NCBI GenBank assembly: GCA_937924775.1
Contig: CALDUT010000010.1
Coordinates: 248,001-312,000 of the forward strand
Direction of reading: 5' to 3'
Length of the DNA stretch: 64,000 bases
DNA from: an uncultured Gemmata sp.
GTDB lineage: Bacteria > Planctomycetota > Planctomycetia > Gemmatales > Gemmataceae
The notes under the pieces were generated by a model. The model was not told the origin of the DNA, did not search any database, and saw only the letters and a program-made list of their open reading frames with translations. A program made the translations under genes and the position numbers. Positions 47,969 through 57,604 of the stretch are shown here, one piece after another; the stretch's first letter is position 1, and every line of letters starts with the position of its first letter.

Positions 47969-49318
47969 ATGTTGGTTAACACTGAAGCTAAAAAGTCACT
48001 CTCAGATCCGAGGTTGAAAGCCGCCGTACAAGAATTGCGGCAAGCAGATAATTTTACGAATTGGTGGTACATACTCAGAACGTATTTCTATTTGTTCACT
48101 GTGATTGGCGGGGCAATTGGGTATTTTGAATCTTACTCCGACCTGGGCTTACATTGGTCAACCACTATCCCGGTGGCACTCGCTGCCATTATCCTCGTCG
48201 GGGCTGGCCAGCATCAATTAACAGGATTAGCTCACGAGGGGGCACATTATATACTCTTTCGCAATCGTTATCTCAATGATCTCGCGGCAGATCTGCTAAC
48301 AATGTTTCCGATGTTTGCAAGCATTTATCATTACCGCCTTCAGCATCTTGCACACCATCAGTTTGTGAATGACCCTGACCGCGATCCGGACGTTTCACAG
48401 TTGAAGAGCAGCGGCCACTGGCTGGGCTTCCCTCTTTCTCACAGGGAAGTCATTTGGTCATTGATCCGTCAAATGTCACCGATACGCCTATTCAAATTCA
48501 TACGAGTTCGAGCGAATTACAATTCAACAGGTACAGAGAAAAATCCCTACCTGATCAAAGGGATTAAACCATCAAAAACGGCAGTAAGAATAGGAGTGGC
48601 GTTTCTCGTGATCCTACTTGTGACACAAACAATCGTCTACTTCACTTTTCAGGAGTGGTGGGTAATAGTCGGTGTGGCCTGTGGACTGTGGCTAATTGCT
48701 TCTACAATATTTCTCGTATTGCCCGATGATAAATTTCATCAAAGTAAACTCCAACCCGTAATTCATCCACGTTATGTATCCATACTACGGATTGGTTATA
48801 TTGGGCTGCTTCTCACGGCCTTAGCAGTAATTACGAAAGTAACCAAGGCTCCTGCGGCACTCTATTTTCTTTTGCTGTGGATCGTTCCCATTTTCACCTC
48901 GTTCTCATTTTTTATGATATTGCGTCAGCTTGTTCAGCATGGCAATGCAGGACGCGGCTGGATTGATAACACTCGTACATTTTTCGTGGCAACACCAATA
49001 CGCTTTGCAGTATTCCCTTTCGGACAAGACTATCACTTACCACACCATATGTTTGCGACGGTTCCTCATTACCGACTAAAAAAACTCCATTCGCTCCTTT
49101 TAGAATATGAGGAATACCGGAATAATGCCGTCGAGGTGCATGGATATTTTCTTCCCTCGCAATGGCCGCCGCTTCATCCTACAGTACTTGACGTTCTTAC
49201 TGCGCAATACTCCCCGCAACATTCCGTCGTTTACATCGATACCGAAGCAATTACTGTGGCCGAATTTAAGGAACCTGTCATTCTTTCCCACACAAAACAT
49301 AACCACGCAGCTGGTTAA
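47969..49318 (+). CDS. Membrane fatty acid desaturase-family protein
   Basis: A 449-residue di-iron membrane desaturase or hydroxylase. Histidine boxes are HEGAH (in GLAHEGAHYILF), HLAHHQFVNDPDRDPD and DYHLPHHMFATVPHY, in the order and spacing of the family. Membrane helices flank them (FTVIGGAIGYFES, IPVALAAIILVGAG, FLVILLVTQTIVYF, IGYIGLLLTALAVI). It follows the SDR by 36 bases. The substrate, a fatty acyl chain or other lipid, is not deducible. Base composition is lower in GC than neighbouring regions. Confidence 0.88.
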   Translation: MLVNTEAKKSLSDPRLKAAVQELRQADNFTNWWYILRTYFYLFTVIGGAIGYFESYSDLGLHWSTTIPVALAAIILVGAGQHQLTGLAHEGAHYILFRNRYLNDLAADLLTMFPMFASIYHYRLQHLAHHQFVNDPDRDPDVSQLKSSGHWLGFPLSHREVIWSLIRQMSPIRLFKFIRVRANYNSTGTEKNPYLIKGIKPSKTAVRIGVAFLVILLVTQTIVYFTFQEWWVIVGVACGLWLIASTIFLVLPDDKFHQSKLQPVIHPRYVSILRIGYIGLLLTALAVITKVTKAPAALYFLLLWIVPIFTSFSFFMILRQLVQHGNAGRGWIDNTRTFFVATPIRFAVFPFGQDYHLPHHMFATVPHYRLKKLHSLLLEYEEYRNNAVEVHGYFLPSQWPPLHPTVLDVLTAQYSPQHSVVYIDTEAITVAEFKEPVILSHTKHNHAAG

Positions 49319-49325
49319 GAAAAAA

Positions 49326-50000
49326 TCATTTCAACAGAAATGAGCGTAATGCATCAAGACGCCCTGGCCGATCGTCGAAACCGCGTCGTATCAAAGGTTG
49401 TTCGGGCGGTATCATAGTCTCTAACAACCTATCATAGGTGATTTCAGGATTCATAATCCATCGGCTGAAGAGTGCGACTGTTGTTGCACCACTTGTGTGG
49501 CCACAATTGAATGCACCAGACAGTTTTCGGCAAGGAGCGATGGGTTGCCATATCGCATGGTAGCAGTTGACTGCTACACTGGAAGGGTAAAAAGTTTCCG
49601 TTGGTTTGTACTTGATATAGCCGCTATCCAGCTTTTTTCTCTGGCATACGATATAAAAGTAGATTTCAGGTTTGATTTCGTACGGTCCCCACACTGCGAT
49701 TACCATATTAAATTTTCGACAATGCGCAAATGTTTCTTCAATCGTCAGGTTAATTCCTGGTTCTGGTATGAGTGTCAATCCCCGCAATGTTCGACTTTGA
49801 GGAAACCAACTGATATGAGATTGTTCCAATAACCCCTCCTGACCAACGCGGTGTACGACAACAAACGTATGCGTTTTCCGCGGTTCGAAGGGCACTGTTT
49901 CGGCAGCAAAGATCGTGAGAAAATATTTTTCATCGGCATGAATAGATCGTGTGTCAAAAAGCAATAGACCAAGAACCAGTGTACATTTCAGCTCCCGCAT
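49326..50000 (-). CDS. Exported protein of unknown function
   Basis: A 224-residue protein with a signal peptide (RELKCTLVLGLLLFDTRSIHA). The mature part begins EKYFLTIFAAETVPFEPRKTHTFVVV and contains HCRKFNMVIAVWGPYEI and NCYHAIW. ATG 50000 is chosen because AAGGAGG lies six bases upstream; the frame extends to 50018. It reminds me of a planctomycete family with a THTFA-type motif, but I cannot assign a role. No active site is evident. It converges on the desaturase gene. Confidence 0.72.
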   Translation of the reverse strand: MRELKCTLVLGLLLFDTRSIHADEKYFLTIFAAETVPFEPRKTHTFVVVHRVGQEGLLEQSHISWFPQSRTLRGLTLIPEPGINLTIEETFAHCRKFNMVIAVWGPYEIKPEIYFYIVCQRKKLDSGYIKYKPTETFYPSSVAVNCYHAIWQPIAPCRKLSGAFNCGHTSGATTVALFSRWIMNPEITYDRLLETMIPPEQPLIRRGFDDRPGRLDALRSFLLK

Positions 50001-50053
50001 GCTTTTCCTCCTTGGCACACCTAATCATTGTCTGCTAGTATTTGGTTCGAAAT

Positions 50054-51766
50054 TTACCCAGAAATGATCTGTCTGCGGCGTTTGAGGTAATCCCAGACGA
50101 CATAACGGTCAAGATCACGCCCGGCGGCAAAGATAACGCGGCCTCGGGTCATACGGGCTAATTGGTAGGCGAATTGTACGTCATCAGTCGATTGGTTCCA
50201 ATTTGATAATAGGAAGGTGTTGATTGTTATTCCGTCGCGGGCACAGTTCAGGGCTTCGCGTAATGTGGCCTCTTCTGTTCGTCGATCTGGGGGATAGAGC
50301 ATGAATAGGAAGTTGCCTTCAAAGTGTGCTGTTGGCAATCCATCGGTAATTAAAACGATCTGTCGATTAGGTGTATTTTGATTCGCAAGATATCGCCGCG
50401 CTGTCTGCAGGGCGTGCTGAATATTCGTGAAATGGTGTGGAATCGCATATTCACTGACATTCGGGTTACTCATGTCGGCCTTCAGCCGGACGATGGGGTT
50501 GAATATTGTGACCGGCTTTGGCAAGAGTCGCGGAATTTCGGAAATGTGTCGCGGCTTAGCGAAAGTGTACATTTCGATGAATTGTAGGAAGTCACCAGGA
50601 TATTCATTGCGGATTAAACCATCCAATGCTAGCCCCATCCGTTTGACATTGATGTACTGGCCGTCGTAGCGCATTGAACCGCTCATGTCCAGTACAACAC
50701 AGGTTGCCACTTTGGGGTTGATGCGCGTTCGATGAATCTGAATATCTTCTGGTTGGATACGCACGGGTAATTCTGGCCCCTCACGTATCAAAGCGTTCAC
50801 CAGAGTCGCCGGTATATCCATGTGTGTGATGCTATCGCCAAATTCGTAATCCTTGGTTTGCGGAGTCTCCACAGAACCATCCCCCATTACGGCCTGTGGG
50901 TGTCGACCGGTACGCGACGCTTGCAGGTCACTGAAGATTTGTGTGAGGATTTTCGATTGAAAAAGCTTTAACGCTTGGGGGGTGAGACGATAGTGACCGT
51001 GAGGGTCTTTCTCCAAGCCCTGTTGTTCGGCTTGTTCGCGGATATAGTCATCGATTTGTTGTTGTAATGCTTTCAAAGCGTCGAGTTGCCCGGGTTCCGT
51101 GAACTTTTCCAGTTCTTCCATGTCGATAATAGCTAGCCGCGCTGTTTTTTTCGCCTCCTCCAATTGTTTGAGCAATTTATCGATGGTTTCTAACTCCTCC
51201 TTGATTTCTATCGCTTCGGGGATTGTCAGTTTTTGTGTGCCACTGAATTCGTATTTTGCTGCCAATTCTTCGACTTGATATTTATCACCTAATACTGCGG
51301 ATATCTGCACCAGTTGTCGGGCAAATTGATGAGAATCATCCTGAATCCGCAAGTAAAGACGATCCAGTTCGGCCAACTGTTCCTCACGAATTGCTTGGTA
51401 GAATTCGTTTGCCCAGTGCTTGGGTGGCTTTATGCGTTGCGCAGCGTTTTGGTAGGCTTTTGTCGCGGATTTTCGCACCGTGTGCGTTTCGTATGTTTCG
51501 AGGATTTTCCGCTTCCGCTCTAATAGAATGTCGCGGAGCGCATTGATGCTTGGCCCCAGACCCGCGATTTGTGCGGCATCAATGTGAATGGCATTGGCAA
51601 GCTGCTCTTCGGTGAATTCATCTCCGTCGCCAAAGGCTAGCATGTGATTCATCAACGGTGAAACGATGTCGGGTGGAGGTGCTGTCGGTGAAGGGAAGTT
51701 GACGGGGTCGTACCGTTGATAGGTGTGAACGATTCCGCCAAAGGTTCGCGTGTTGTGTAGGTTCAT
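50054..51766 (-). CDS. VWA-domain protein partnered with a MoxR-type ATPase
   Basis: A 570-residue cytoplasmic protein. The C-terminal ~220 residues are a von Willebrand A domain with a full metal-ion site: CVVLDMSGSMRYDG (MIDAS DxSxS), then VLITDGLPTAHF. The N-terminal ~300 residues are coiled-coil-rich (ELETIDKLLKQLEEAKKTARLAI). It follows the AAA+ gene by 48 bases. MoxR-VWA pairs act as chaperones that insert metals or remodel complexes; the target here is unknown. Confidence 0.88.
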   Translation of the reverse strand: MNLHNTRTFGGIVHTYQRYDPVNFPSPTAPPPDIVSPLMNHMLAFGDGDEFTEEQLANAIHIDAAQIAGLGPSINALRDILLERKRKILETYETHTVRKSATKAYQNAAQRIKPPKHWANEFYQAIREEQLAELDRLYLRIQDDSHQFARQLVQISAVLGDKYQVEELAAKYEFSGTQKLTIPEAIEIKEELETIDKLLKQLEEAKKTARLAIIDMEELEKFTEPGQLDALKALQQQIDDYIREQAEQQGLEKDPHGHYRLTPQALKLFQSKILTQIFSDLQASRTGRHPQAVMGDGSVETPQTKDYEFGDSITHMDIPATLVNALIREGPELPVRIQPEDIQIHRTRINPKVATCVVLDMSGSMRYDGQYINVKRMGLALDGLIRNEYPGDFLQFIEMYTFAKPRHISEIPRLLPKPVTIFNPIVRLKADMSNPNVSEYAIPHHFTNIQHALQTARRYLANQNTPNRQIVLITDGLPTAHFEGNFLFMLYPPDRRTEEATLREALNCARDGITINTFLLSNWNQSTDDVQFAYQLARMTRGRVIFAAGRDLDRYVVWDYLKRRRQIISG

Positions 51767-51814
51767 ATCTTTTCACGATCTTGCGTCTGGGCTGATTTGA
51801 TTATAGCCGTTCGA

Positions 51815-53227
51815 TTAAATCTCGTAGGTGATTCGACCATGGCGTGTGGCACGGCTGATGCGATCGCTGGCGTAGAGGCCAGCAAGTATGAATTCGACAC
51901 AGCTGGCGCGAATCGCGTCCGAATCGCCCGCATTCACCTCAAATGCCTTCTCCCACGCCTTGGGGACCCGCTTAAGCCTTTTCGCGTATTCGCTGCTTGG
52001 GAGCATGTCGCCGACTTCGATTTTCACGCCTTTGCTGAAAACATCTGCGATTTCCTCGAGGCCATGGGCATCGACATATTCTTCGAAGACAGTGCGAATC
52101 GCATCGGCCATGATGGCTTCCAGTACTTGCTTTTCGCTCATCTGATGCGAGCCCATCAGATCCAGTTCCAGTTTCCCCAATGCTGACGTCGGGAGATGCC
52201 CCAGATCACTGATACGTGGCACGGCGGGAATTTCCCCCAGACGCACGCCGCGGTGGCGGGCACTGGCAATCATAGTCCGGTAATTGGCAATGCTAAAGCG
52301 GGCACTGACACCACTAGCTTGGTCGACATACTTACTTTTGCGACTGGAAATGCTGATTTGCTCAACGATTTCCTTCATAAAGTAGGGGACAAAAACCGGA
52401 TAGGGACCTCCCAAATCGATGCCTGCTTCCTGCTCCATAATTTCAATGCCCAGGGACCGTTCCCGGGGATAATGGGTCTGAATCAGTGAGCCAATCCGGT
52501 CTTTGAGTTGTGGAATGACCTTGCCACTGCGGTTGTAAGTACTGGGATTGGCACTGAACAGGATGAGTACATCTAAATCGAATTGGATGGGGTAACCCCG
52601 GATTTGGACGTCTCGCTCTTCAAGAATATTAAAGAGTCCCACTTGAATGAGTTCATCCAACTCGGGCACCTCGTTCATCGCGAAAATCCCACGGTGCATC
52701 CGTGGAATCAGGCCGAAGTGGAGAGCCTCTTCGGCCGATAGGCTAGCGCCGGTGGCGAGTTTGGCCGGGTCGATTTCCCCAATAATGTCAGCGAATTTCG
52801 TGCCTGGGGCGAGGCGTTCCGCGTAGCGCTCGTCGCGGTGCCACCAGGCGATGCGCACCTCCGACTCGGGTGTGTTGTGCAGGTAGCGTTTGCCCATCGT
52901 GGTGATGGGGGCTATCGGGTCTTCGTGAACAGGGCAGCCAGGGATGTCAAGGTAGGGGATGTATTCATCGAGAAACCGCACCAACGAGCGCATCAGGCGG
53001 CTTTTCGCTTGGCCCTTTTCACCCAAAAACAGCATATCGTGCCCAGCGAGGATGGCGATACTGATTTCGGGGATGACAGTATCGTCATAACCCACGATCC
53101 CGGGGAAGAGGGTTTCATTGTTCTTTAACGCGGTGAGGTAGTTATTTCGAAGTTCGGCTTTGACCGACTGGGATTGCCAACCACTGGCACGCAATTCGTG
53201 AAGCGTCGTGGGCCGAGGTGCCGTCAT
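51815..53227 (-). CDS. MoxR/magnesium-chelatase-type AAA+ ATPase
   Basis: A 470-residue AAA+ protein. Walker A is [10 protein letters not shown] and the Walker B position reads [16 protein letters not shown], with Asn where Asp is usual. Sensor 1 is in [16 protein letters not shown] and an arginine-finger region follows ([17 protein letters not shown]). ATG 53227 has AGGA upstream; the frame extends to 53314 without support. It precedes and is probably co-transcribed with the VWA gene. Confidence 0.88.
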   Translation of the reverse strand: MTAPRPTTLHELRASGWQSQSVKAELRNNYLTALKNNETLFPGIVGYDDTVIPEISIAILAGHDMLFLGEKGQAKSRLMRSLVRFLDEYIPYLDIPGCPVHEDPIAPITTMGKRYLHNTPESEVRIAWWHRDERYAERLAPGTKFADIIGEIDPAKLATGASLSAEEALHFGLIPRMHRGIFAMNEVPELDELIQVGLFNILEERDVQIRGYPIQFDLDVLILFSANPSTYNRSGKVIPQLKDRIGSLIQTHYPRERSLGIEIMEQEAGIDLGGPYPVFVPYFMKEIVEQISISSRKSKYVDQASGVSARFSIANYRTMIASARHRGVRLGEIPAVPRISDLGHLPTSALGKLELDLMGSHQMSEKQVLEAIMADAIRTVFEEYVDAHGLEEIADVFSKGVKIEVGDMLPSSEYAKRLKRVPKAWEKAFEVNAGDSDAIRASCVEFILAGLYASDRISRATRHGRITYEI

Positions 53228-53341
53228 CGTCATTCCTTCGGGTGAATTTGCGGACTGTGCATTCCGAATTATAGCCGGCAAAACACTTCCGCCTGAACTA
53301 ACCGTGAGATGCAATGATTTTCAACATTGCCAAAATGGAAG

Positions 53342-53368
53342 CGACCGGGGCCCATGTCGCCCCGGTCG
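53342..53368 (-). terminator. Strong terminator-like hairpin after the DUF1552 gene
   Basis: A perfect ten-base GC-rich stem CGACCGGGGC/GCCCCGGTCG with a seven-base loop lies 45 bases past the DUF1552 stop. On the minus strand it is followed by CTTCCATTTTGG. Confidence 0.7.
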
Positions 53369-53412
53369 TTGTGATTGCTATGGCGTCTGTCTTGGAGAAC
53401 GCAGAAGATCCC

Positions 53413-54774
53413 TCAGAGTTTCAATACCCCAGTGCTATCGCCAAACGATTTCGCTGGAACGCCCATACGTTCGAACAGGGCCAGATACAGGTTGGTGAGC
53501 GGGATTTCCGGGCGGCGGGCGAAGGTGATTTGGCGGCCGCTCTCGATTGTACCGCCACCTTTACCAACCAGAAGAATCGGCAGATCGTCGTGATTGTGGC
53601 GATTACCGTCGCCATTGCCGCTGCCGTAGACGATCATCACGTTGTCGAGGAGAGTCGTGCCGTTCGGTTCTTTGATGCTATGCAATTTGGTAAGGAAGTA
53701 GGCAAATTGCTCCATGTGGAACAGGTTGATCTTGGTGATTTTATCCAGCTTTTTCGTATCGTTGCCGTGGTGCGAGAGGTCGTGATGGCCTTCGGCCACT
53801 TCGATCATTTTATAAGGCCGGTTGCTGCCTTCGTTGGCGAAGGGGAGGGTCGCCACCCGGGTGAGGTCGGTTTGGAACGCCACCGCGAGCAAGTCGCACA
53901 TGAGGCGGACATGCTCCTGATAGCGCTCGCGCCAGTATTGGTCGCGTTCGGCGGGGGGCACGGGCATGTTAGGTTTGGGGGCCGGTAGTTTGGTGGCCGC
54001 CTGGGCTTTTTGGATTTGTTGTTCCAATTCGCGGACACTCGAGAGGTATTCATCGAGCTTCCGCTGATCGCCTGTGCCGAGGGTTTTGCTGAGGTCCTTG
54101 GCATCTTCCATCACGAAGTCCAAGACACTCTTGTTGTACAGTTCCCGTTTAGCGCGGGCAGCCGCGAGTTCGGCAGGATCGTTACCGCTGAAGAGGCGGT
54201 CGAAAACTGCTTTGGGATCAACCTCCTTCGCATTGGGAGTGGATTCATTCCGCCAGGACAGGTTGTGGGAATAAGCGCACGAATAACCCGAGTCGCAGTT
54301 GCCAGAGCTGCCCCCGCGTTCGATGCCCAGCTCTAGTGAGGGAAAGCGGGTCTTGTTGCCGATCGCCTGGGCCACGAATTGGTCGGCGGAGATGCCGACT
54401 TTGATGTCGGCACCGTGGGTTTTGCGGGGTTGACAACCGGTGAGGAACGCGGACATGGCCCGGGCGTGATCCCCGGGACCATCGCCATTGGGGCGAGCTT
54501 TGTCGCAGGCCAGCCCATTGAGGATGGTCACATATTCCTTAAGGGAATTGAGGGGTTTCAGGATCCCGGTCAATTCTTTGAGCTTTCCATCGGGGAAGGG
54601 TTGCCGCCACGTCGCCATGTTCACGCCATTGGGAACATAGATAAAGGCCAGGCGGCGCGGGACTTCGATGCTTTTCGCAGCCGGTGCGGCGGTCGCCAGG
54701 GATTCCAGGAAGGGCAGGGCCACCAGAGTGCCGAAACCCTTCAGAGCCGTGCGGCGGGTGATCGTCGTTTTCAT
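53413..54774 (-). CDS. Tat-exported DUF1552-family protein
   Basis: A 453-residue protein with a twin-arginine signal (TITRRTALKGFGTLVALPFLESLA). The DUF1552 core is seen in RLAFIYVPNGVNMATW, GDHARAMSAFLTGCQP, SLELGIERGGSSGNCDSGYSC, NTLLDN-like TTLLDNVMIVYGSGNGDGNRHNHDDLP. The fold is thought to be alkaline-phosphatase/sulfatase-like, but activity is unproven. It follows the DUF1592-type haem protein by 82 bases, the standard planctomycete pairing. Confidence 0.92.
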   Translation of the reverse strand: MKTTITRRTALKGFGTLVALPFLESLATAAPAAKSIEVPRRLAFIYVPNGVNMATWRQPFPDGKLKELTGILKPLNSLKEYVTILNGLACDKARPNGDGPGDHARAMSAFLTGCQPRKTHGADIKVGISADQFVAQAIGNKTRFPSLELGIERGGSSGNCDSGYSCAYSHNLSWRNESTPNAKEVDPKAVFDRLFSGNDPAELAAARAKRELYNKSVLDFVMEDAKDLSKTLGTGDQRKLDEYLSSVRELEQQIQKAQAATKLPAPKPNMPVPPAERDQYWRERYQEHVRLMCDLLAVAFQTDLTRVATLPFANEGSNRPYKMIEVAEGHHDLSHHGNDTKKLDKITKINLFHMEQFAYFLTKLHSIKEPNGTTLLDNVMIVYGSGNGDGNRHNHDDLPILLVGKGGGTIESGRQITFARRPEIPLTNLYLALFERMGVPAKSFGDSTGVLKL

Positions 54775-54856
54775 CGGCAGCGATACTCCACGGGAAGGAC
54801 GCAGGCCGTTCGGCCTGCTGGGTCAAATTCATTGAAAGCCGAAACGGGTGGTAGCC

Positions 54857-57268
54857 TCAATCGCTTCGTTTCCCTTTCCGCTTCTGGAAAGGATCGGATT
54901 GCACGATCGCGATCACATACGCGGAGAAGGTATCGTTGTGGGCTTTGCCAGCCTTGACGATCTCCTCCACCGCACACTTGTCATAGTATTCTAAACCGCG
55001 ACCGAGCGCGAAGGTCAGTAATTTTTCCGTAAAGCAGTGGCGGAATTGGTCGGCTTTGGCCAACAGGATCTGCCGCAGTTGTGCGGGGCCATCGAATTTC
55101 AGCCCGCCGGGCAGTTCTCCCGAGGCGTCGATGGTTTTTTTGTTGTCGAGAGTGCGCCAAGCCCCAATTCCGTCGAAGTTTTCCAGGCCGAAACCCAGAG
55201 GGTCCAGCTTATTGTGGCAGATGGCACAGTTGGGATCGGCCCGGTGTTGTTCCATCTGTTGCCGAAGTGTGCCTTTGAGTTGCCCAGTGGGGGGCAGTTC
55301 GGGTACGTCGGGGGCCGGCGGGGGCGGGGGCGTTCCGAGGATATTTTCCAGGATCCACTTGCCACGCTTCACGGGACTGGTACGCGTGGGGTTGGATGTG
55401 ATCGTCATGGTGCTGGCCATCGTGATCACCCCGCCGCGGCGATTGTCGGGCCATTGCACCTTGCGGAAGGCCGGCCCACTGACGCCACTGATGCCATAGT
55501 GTTTGGCCAAGCGTTCATTCACGAAGGTGTAATCCGCATCGAGGAAATCGAGAATGGGGCGATCTTTTTGAACGACATAATCAAAGAAGTACTCGGCTTC
55601 CCGGATCATGGCGTTGCGAAGCTCTTCATCCCACGCCGGATAGTAGCCTTTATCGGGTGTCAAAGCAGGAATTTTCCGCAATTCTAACCATTGAGCGGCA
55701 AAATTTTCTGCCAGGGCTTTCGCCTTAGTGTCTTTCAGCATTCGGCGGATCTGGGCTTCCAGTATGCCGGAGTGCCGCAACCGGCCCGCTTCGGCCAAAG
55801 CATACAGTTCTTCGTCGGGCATCGATGACCACAGGAAGTAACTGAGCCGCGTCGCCAATTCAAAATCGTTGATGGTGCGGATATCGTTGGGGTCTTTGGG
55901 GTCTTCCTCAATCCGGTAGAGAAAGTGTGGCGACACGAGTACCGCTTTCATCGGCAGTTTGATCGCCGCGTGGAACGGTTCACCCTGTTTGGTGGCCAAA
56001 TCATACAGTTTCAAAAGCCGGGCCACTTCTTCGGGTTTGACCGGACGGCGATAAGCCCGCCGGGCGAAGTTCGACAACACCTTTTCGGCAGCGGTGCGGG
56101 CATCAAGCTGAGGGCCGGGGCGAGCGACCAAGAGCAATTTCACCGAAGCCGGTTCCGGGGGCGGGACCGCATTGAAGGGGCCTTCAATTTCGATCGCTTC
56201 CAGGCCGAATTCGCGATATTTCTTAGCTTCTTTATCCTCGTAGCCATTGCTGAAGACCACTTGGATTTTCCGATCACCTTCAGTGTATTTGACCGTGGTT
56301 TCGTAATTTCTCGACTGGCCGGCCGGAGCATCCACGGTGAAAGTCTTCAGCTCTTCCCCATCAACCATCAACGTCACTTTGGGATATTCCCCACCCACGT
56401 TAGTTCCCCAGCCGCGGAAGCGGATTTTATATTCTCCTGCGGCAGGGAAGTGGAACCGCTCAATACTGCCGGTTCCAGAAGTGGTGAAAATGATCCGCCG
56501 CCGTGGTTCAGGGCTCTTCGCGGAGCGTGGATTCACCTGAATCGGCTGCGGCCCAAAACTCTGTTTGCTGACCGGAACGACTTTCGGCAGGACCAGAGCT
56601 TTGTCCAGAATCTGGTCAGCCGCGGCCAGATATTTTTCCAGCAGAATTGGTTGCAGCGACAGAACATCGCCGATGTTGTCGAAACCGTAGCCGACATCAT
56701 CCGCGGGGAAATCGTCGGCCGGTTTGAAGTCGACTCCGCACAGATCGCGGATGGTGTTGTTGTATTCCGCGCGATTGAGCCGGCGGATCGTCACCCGCCC
56801 CGGGTCTTTGGGCACGTCCGGCGAACAATCGACGTAGGTCAGGACGTTCTCGATCCAATGGAGGAGGAATTCCTTCTCGTCTTTCGTGGGTTGCGGTTTA
56901 TTTTTTGGTGGCATCTCGCCAGCCGCGATAACATGTTGAATCGCAAGCCAGTTTTTACGATCTTTGCGGGCATGAACTTCACTGACATAAACCTCTAGTG
57001 GCAAGCCGCCTTTGGCCCGGTCACCACTGTGACAGTCGATGCAGTATTTCTTCAGAAACGGCAGGACTTTTTTTTGAAAGGTATCATCCGCCGTAGCCAC
57101 GGAATCAGCCGGGGGTTGTGCTAGAACCGCGTGGGGTAGCGAAGGTTTTGCCCACGAGGAGGGGGGTTGCACGGCGTCGCGGCTCGACCACAACCTAGCG
57201 GCAAAACCACTGATACCGCTCATTAGGATAGCCACACAACTGAGTACCACCGTGGTGCGGAAACCCAT
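54857..57268 (-). CDS. Exported cytochrome c-like protein with DUF1587/1592/1588/1585/1595 domains
   Basis: An 803-residue exported protein. A signal segment is followed by a haem c motif (YCIDCHSGD, Cys76, Cys79, His80). DUF1587 is marked by RLNRAEYNNTIRDLCGVD, then a beta-rich PBS-like region (AGEYKIRFRGWG). DUF1595/1592 follow with FARRAYRRPVKPEEVARLL and FELATRLSYFLWSSMPDEEL, DUF1588 with RRGGVITMASTMTITSNPTRTSPVKRGKW (key residues RTSPVKRG), and DUF1585 with CAICHNKLDPLGFGLENFDG. Function is not established; a polymer-degrading or redox role is often proposed. Confidence 0.92.
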   Translation of the reverse strand: MGFRTTVVLSCVAILMSGISGFAARLWSSRDAVQPPSSWAKPSLPHAVLAQPPADSVATADDTFQKKVLPFLKKYCIDCHSGDRAKGGLPLEVYVSEVHARKDRKNWLAIQHVIAAGEMPPKNKPQPTKDEKEFLLHWIENVLTYVDCSPDVPKDPGRVTIRRLNRAEYNNTIRDLCGVDFKPADDFPADDVGYGFDNIGDVLSLQPILLEKYLAAADQILDKALVLPKVVPVSKQSFGPQPIQVNPRSAKSPEPRRRIIFTTSGTGSIERFHFPAAGEYKIRFRGWGTNVGGEYPKVTLMVDGEELKTFTVDAPAGQSRNYETTVKYTEGDRKIQVVFSNGYEDKEAKKYREFGLEAIEIEGPFNAVPPPEPASVKLLLVARPGPQLDARTAAEKVLSNFARRAYRRPVKPEEVARLLKLYDLATKQGEPFHAAIKLPMKAVLVSPHFLYRIEEDPKDPNDIRTINDFELATRLSYFLWSSMPDEELYALAEAGRLRHSGILEAQIRRMLKDTKAKALAENFAAQWLELRKIPALTPDKGYYPAWDEELRNAMIREAEYFFDYVVQKDRPILDFLDADYTFVNERLAKHYGISGVSGPAFRKVQWPDNRRGGVITMASTMTITSNPTRTSPVKRGKWILENILGTPPPPPAPDVPELPPTGQLKGTLRQQMEQHRADPNCAICHNKLDPLGFGLENFDGIGAWRTLDNKKTIDASGELPGGLKFDGPAQLRQILLAKADQFRHCFTEKLLTFALGRGLEYYDKCAVEEIVKAGKAHNDTFSAYVIAIVQSDPFQKRKGKRSD

Positions 57269-57604
57269 TCAACACTCCATCAATATTATTGTGCAATATT
57301 ATCGTGCAGTTTGGGAGGTCGTTGTTGCTGAGGTAACTCGATGACGGTTGGCCATCGACTTCCGGTGAGGCAGGTTGGCGGTAAGCCACTAACTTCGAAT
57401 TATACCGCCAAGGTTCGGCAACTCAATGAGAATCCAGTGAGGGTTGAACCAGGCCTACCGTGGCAACCGAAATTTGTTCAGATTGTGTACAGCTCTCCCT
57501 AACAATCAGCCTTGTACCGTTGATCCAGCATGGCTGTGTGGCCAGGTTTTCACATCTGCTCAAGGATATACCTGGAATCACGGCGGTCATTTCACGAATT
57601 CCCG

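Noticed and set aside
55925-56998. Open frame of 357 codons opposite the DUF1592-type gene
   Set aside because: Antisense shadow; the minus-strand gene has clear domains.
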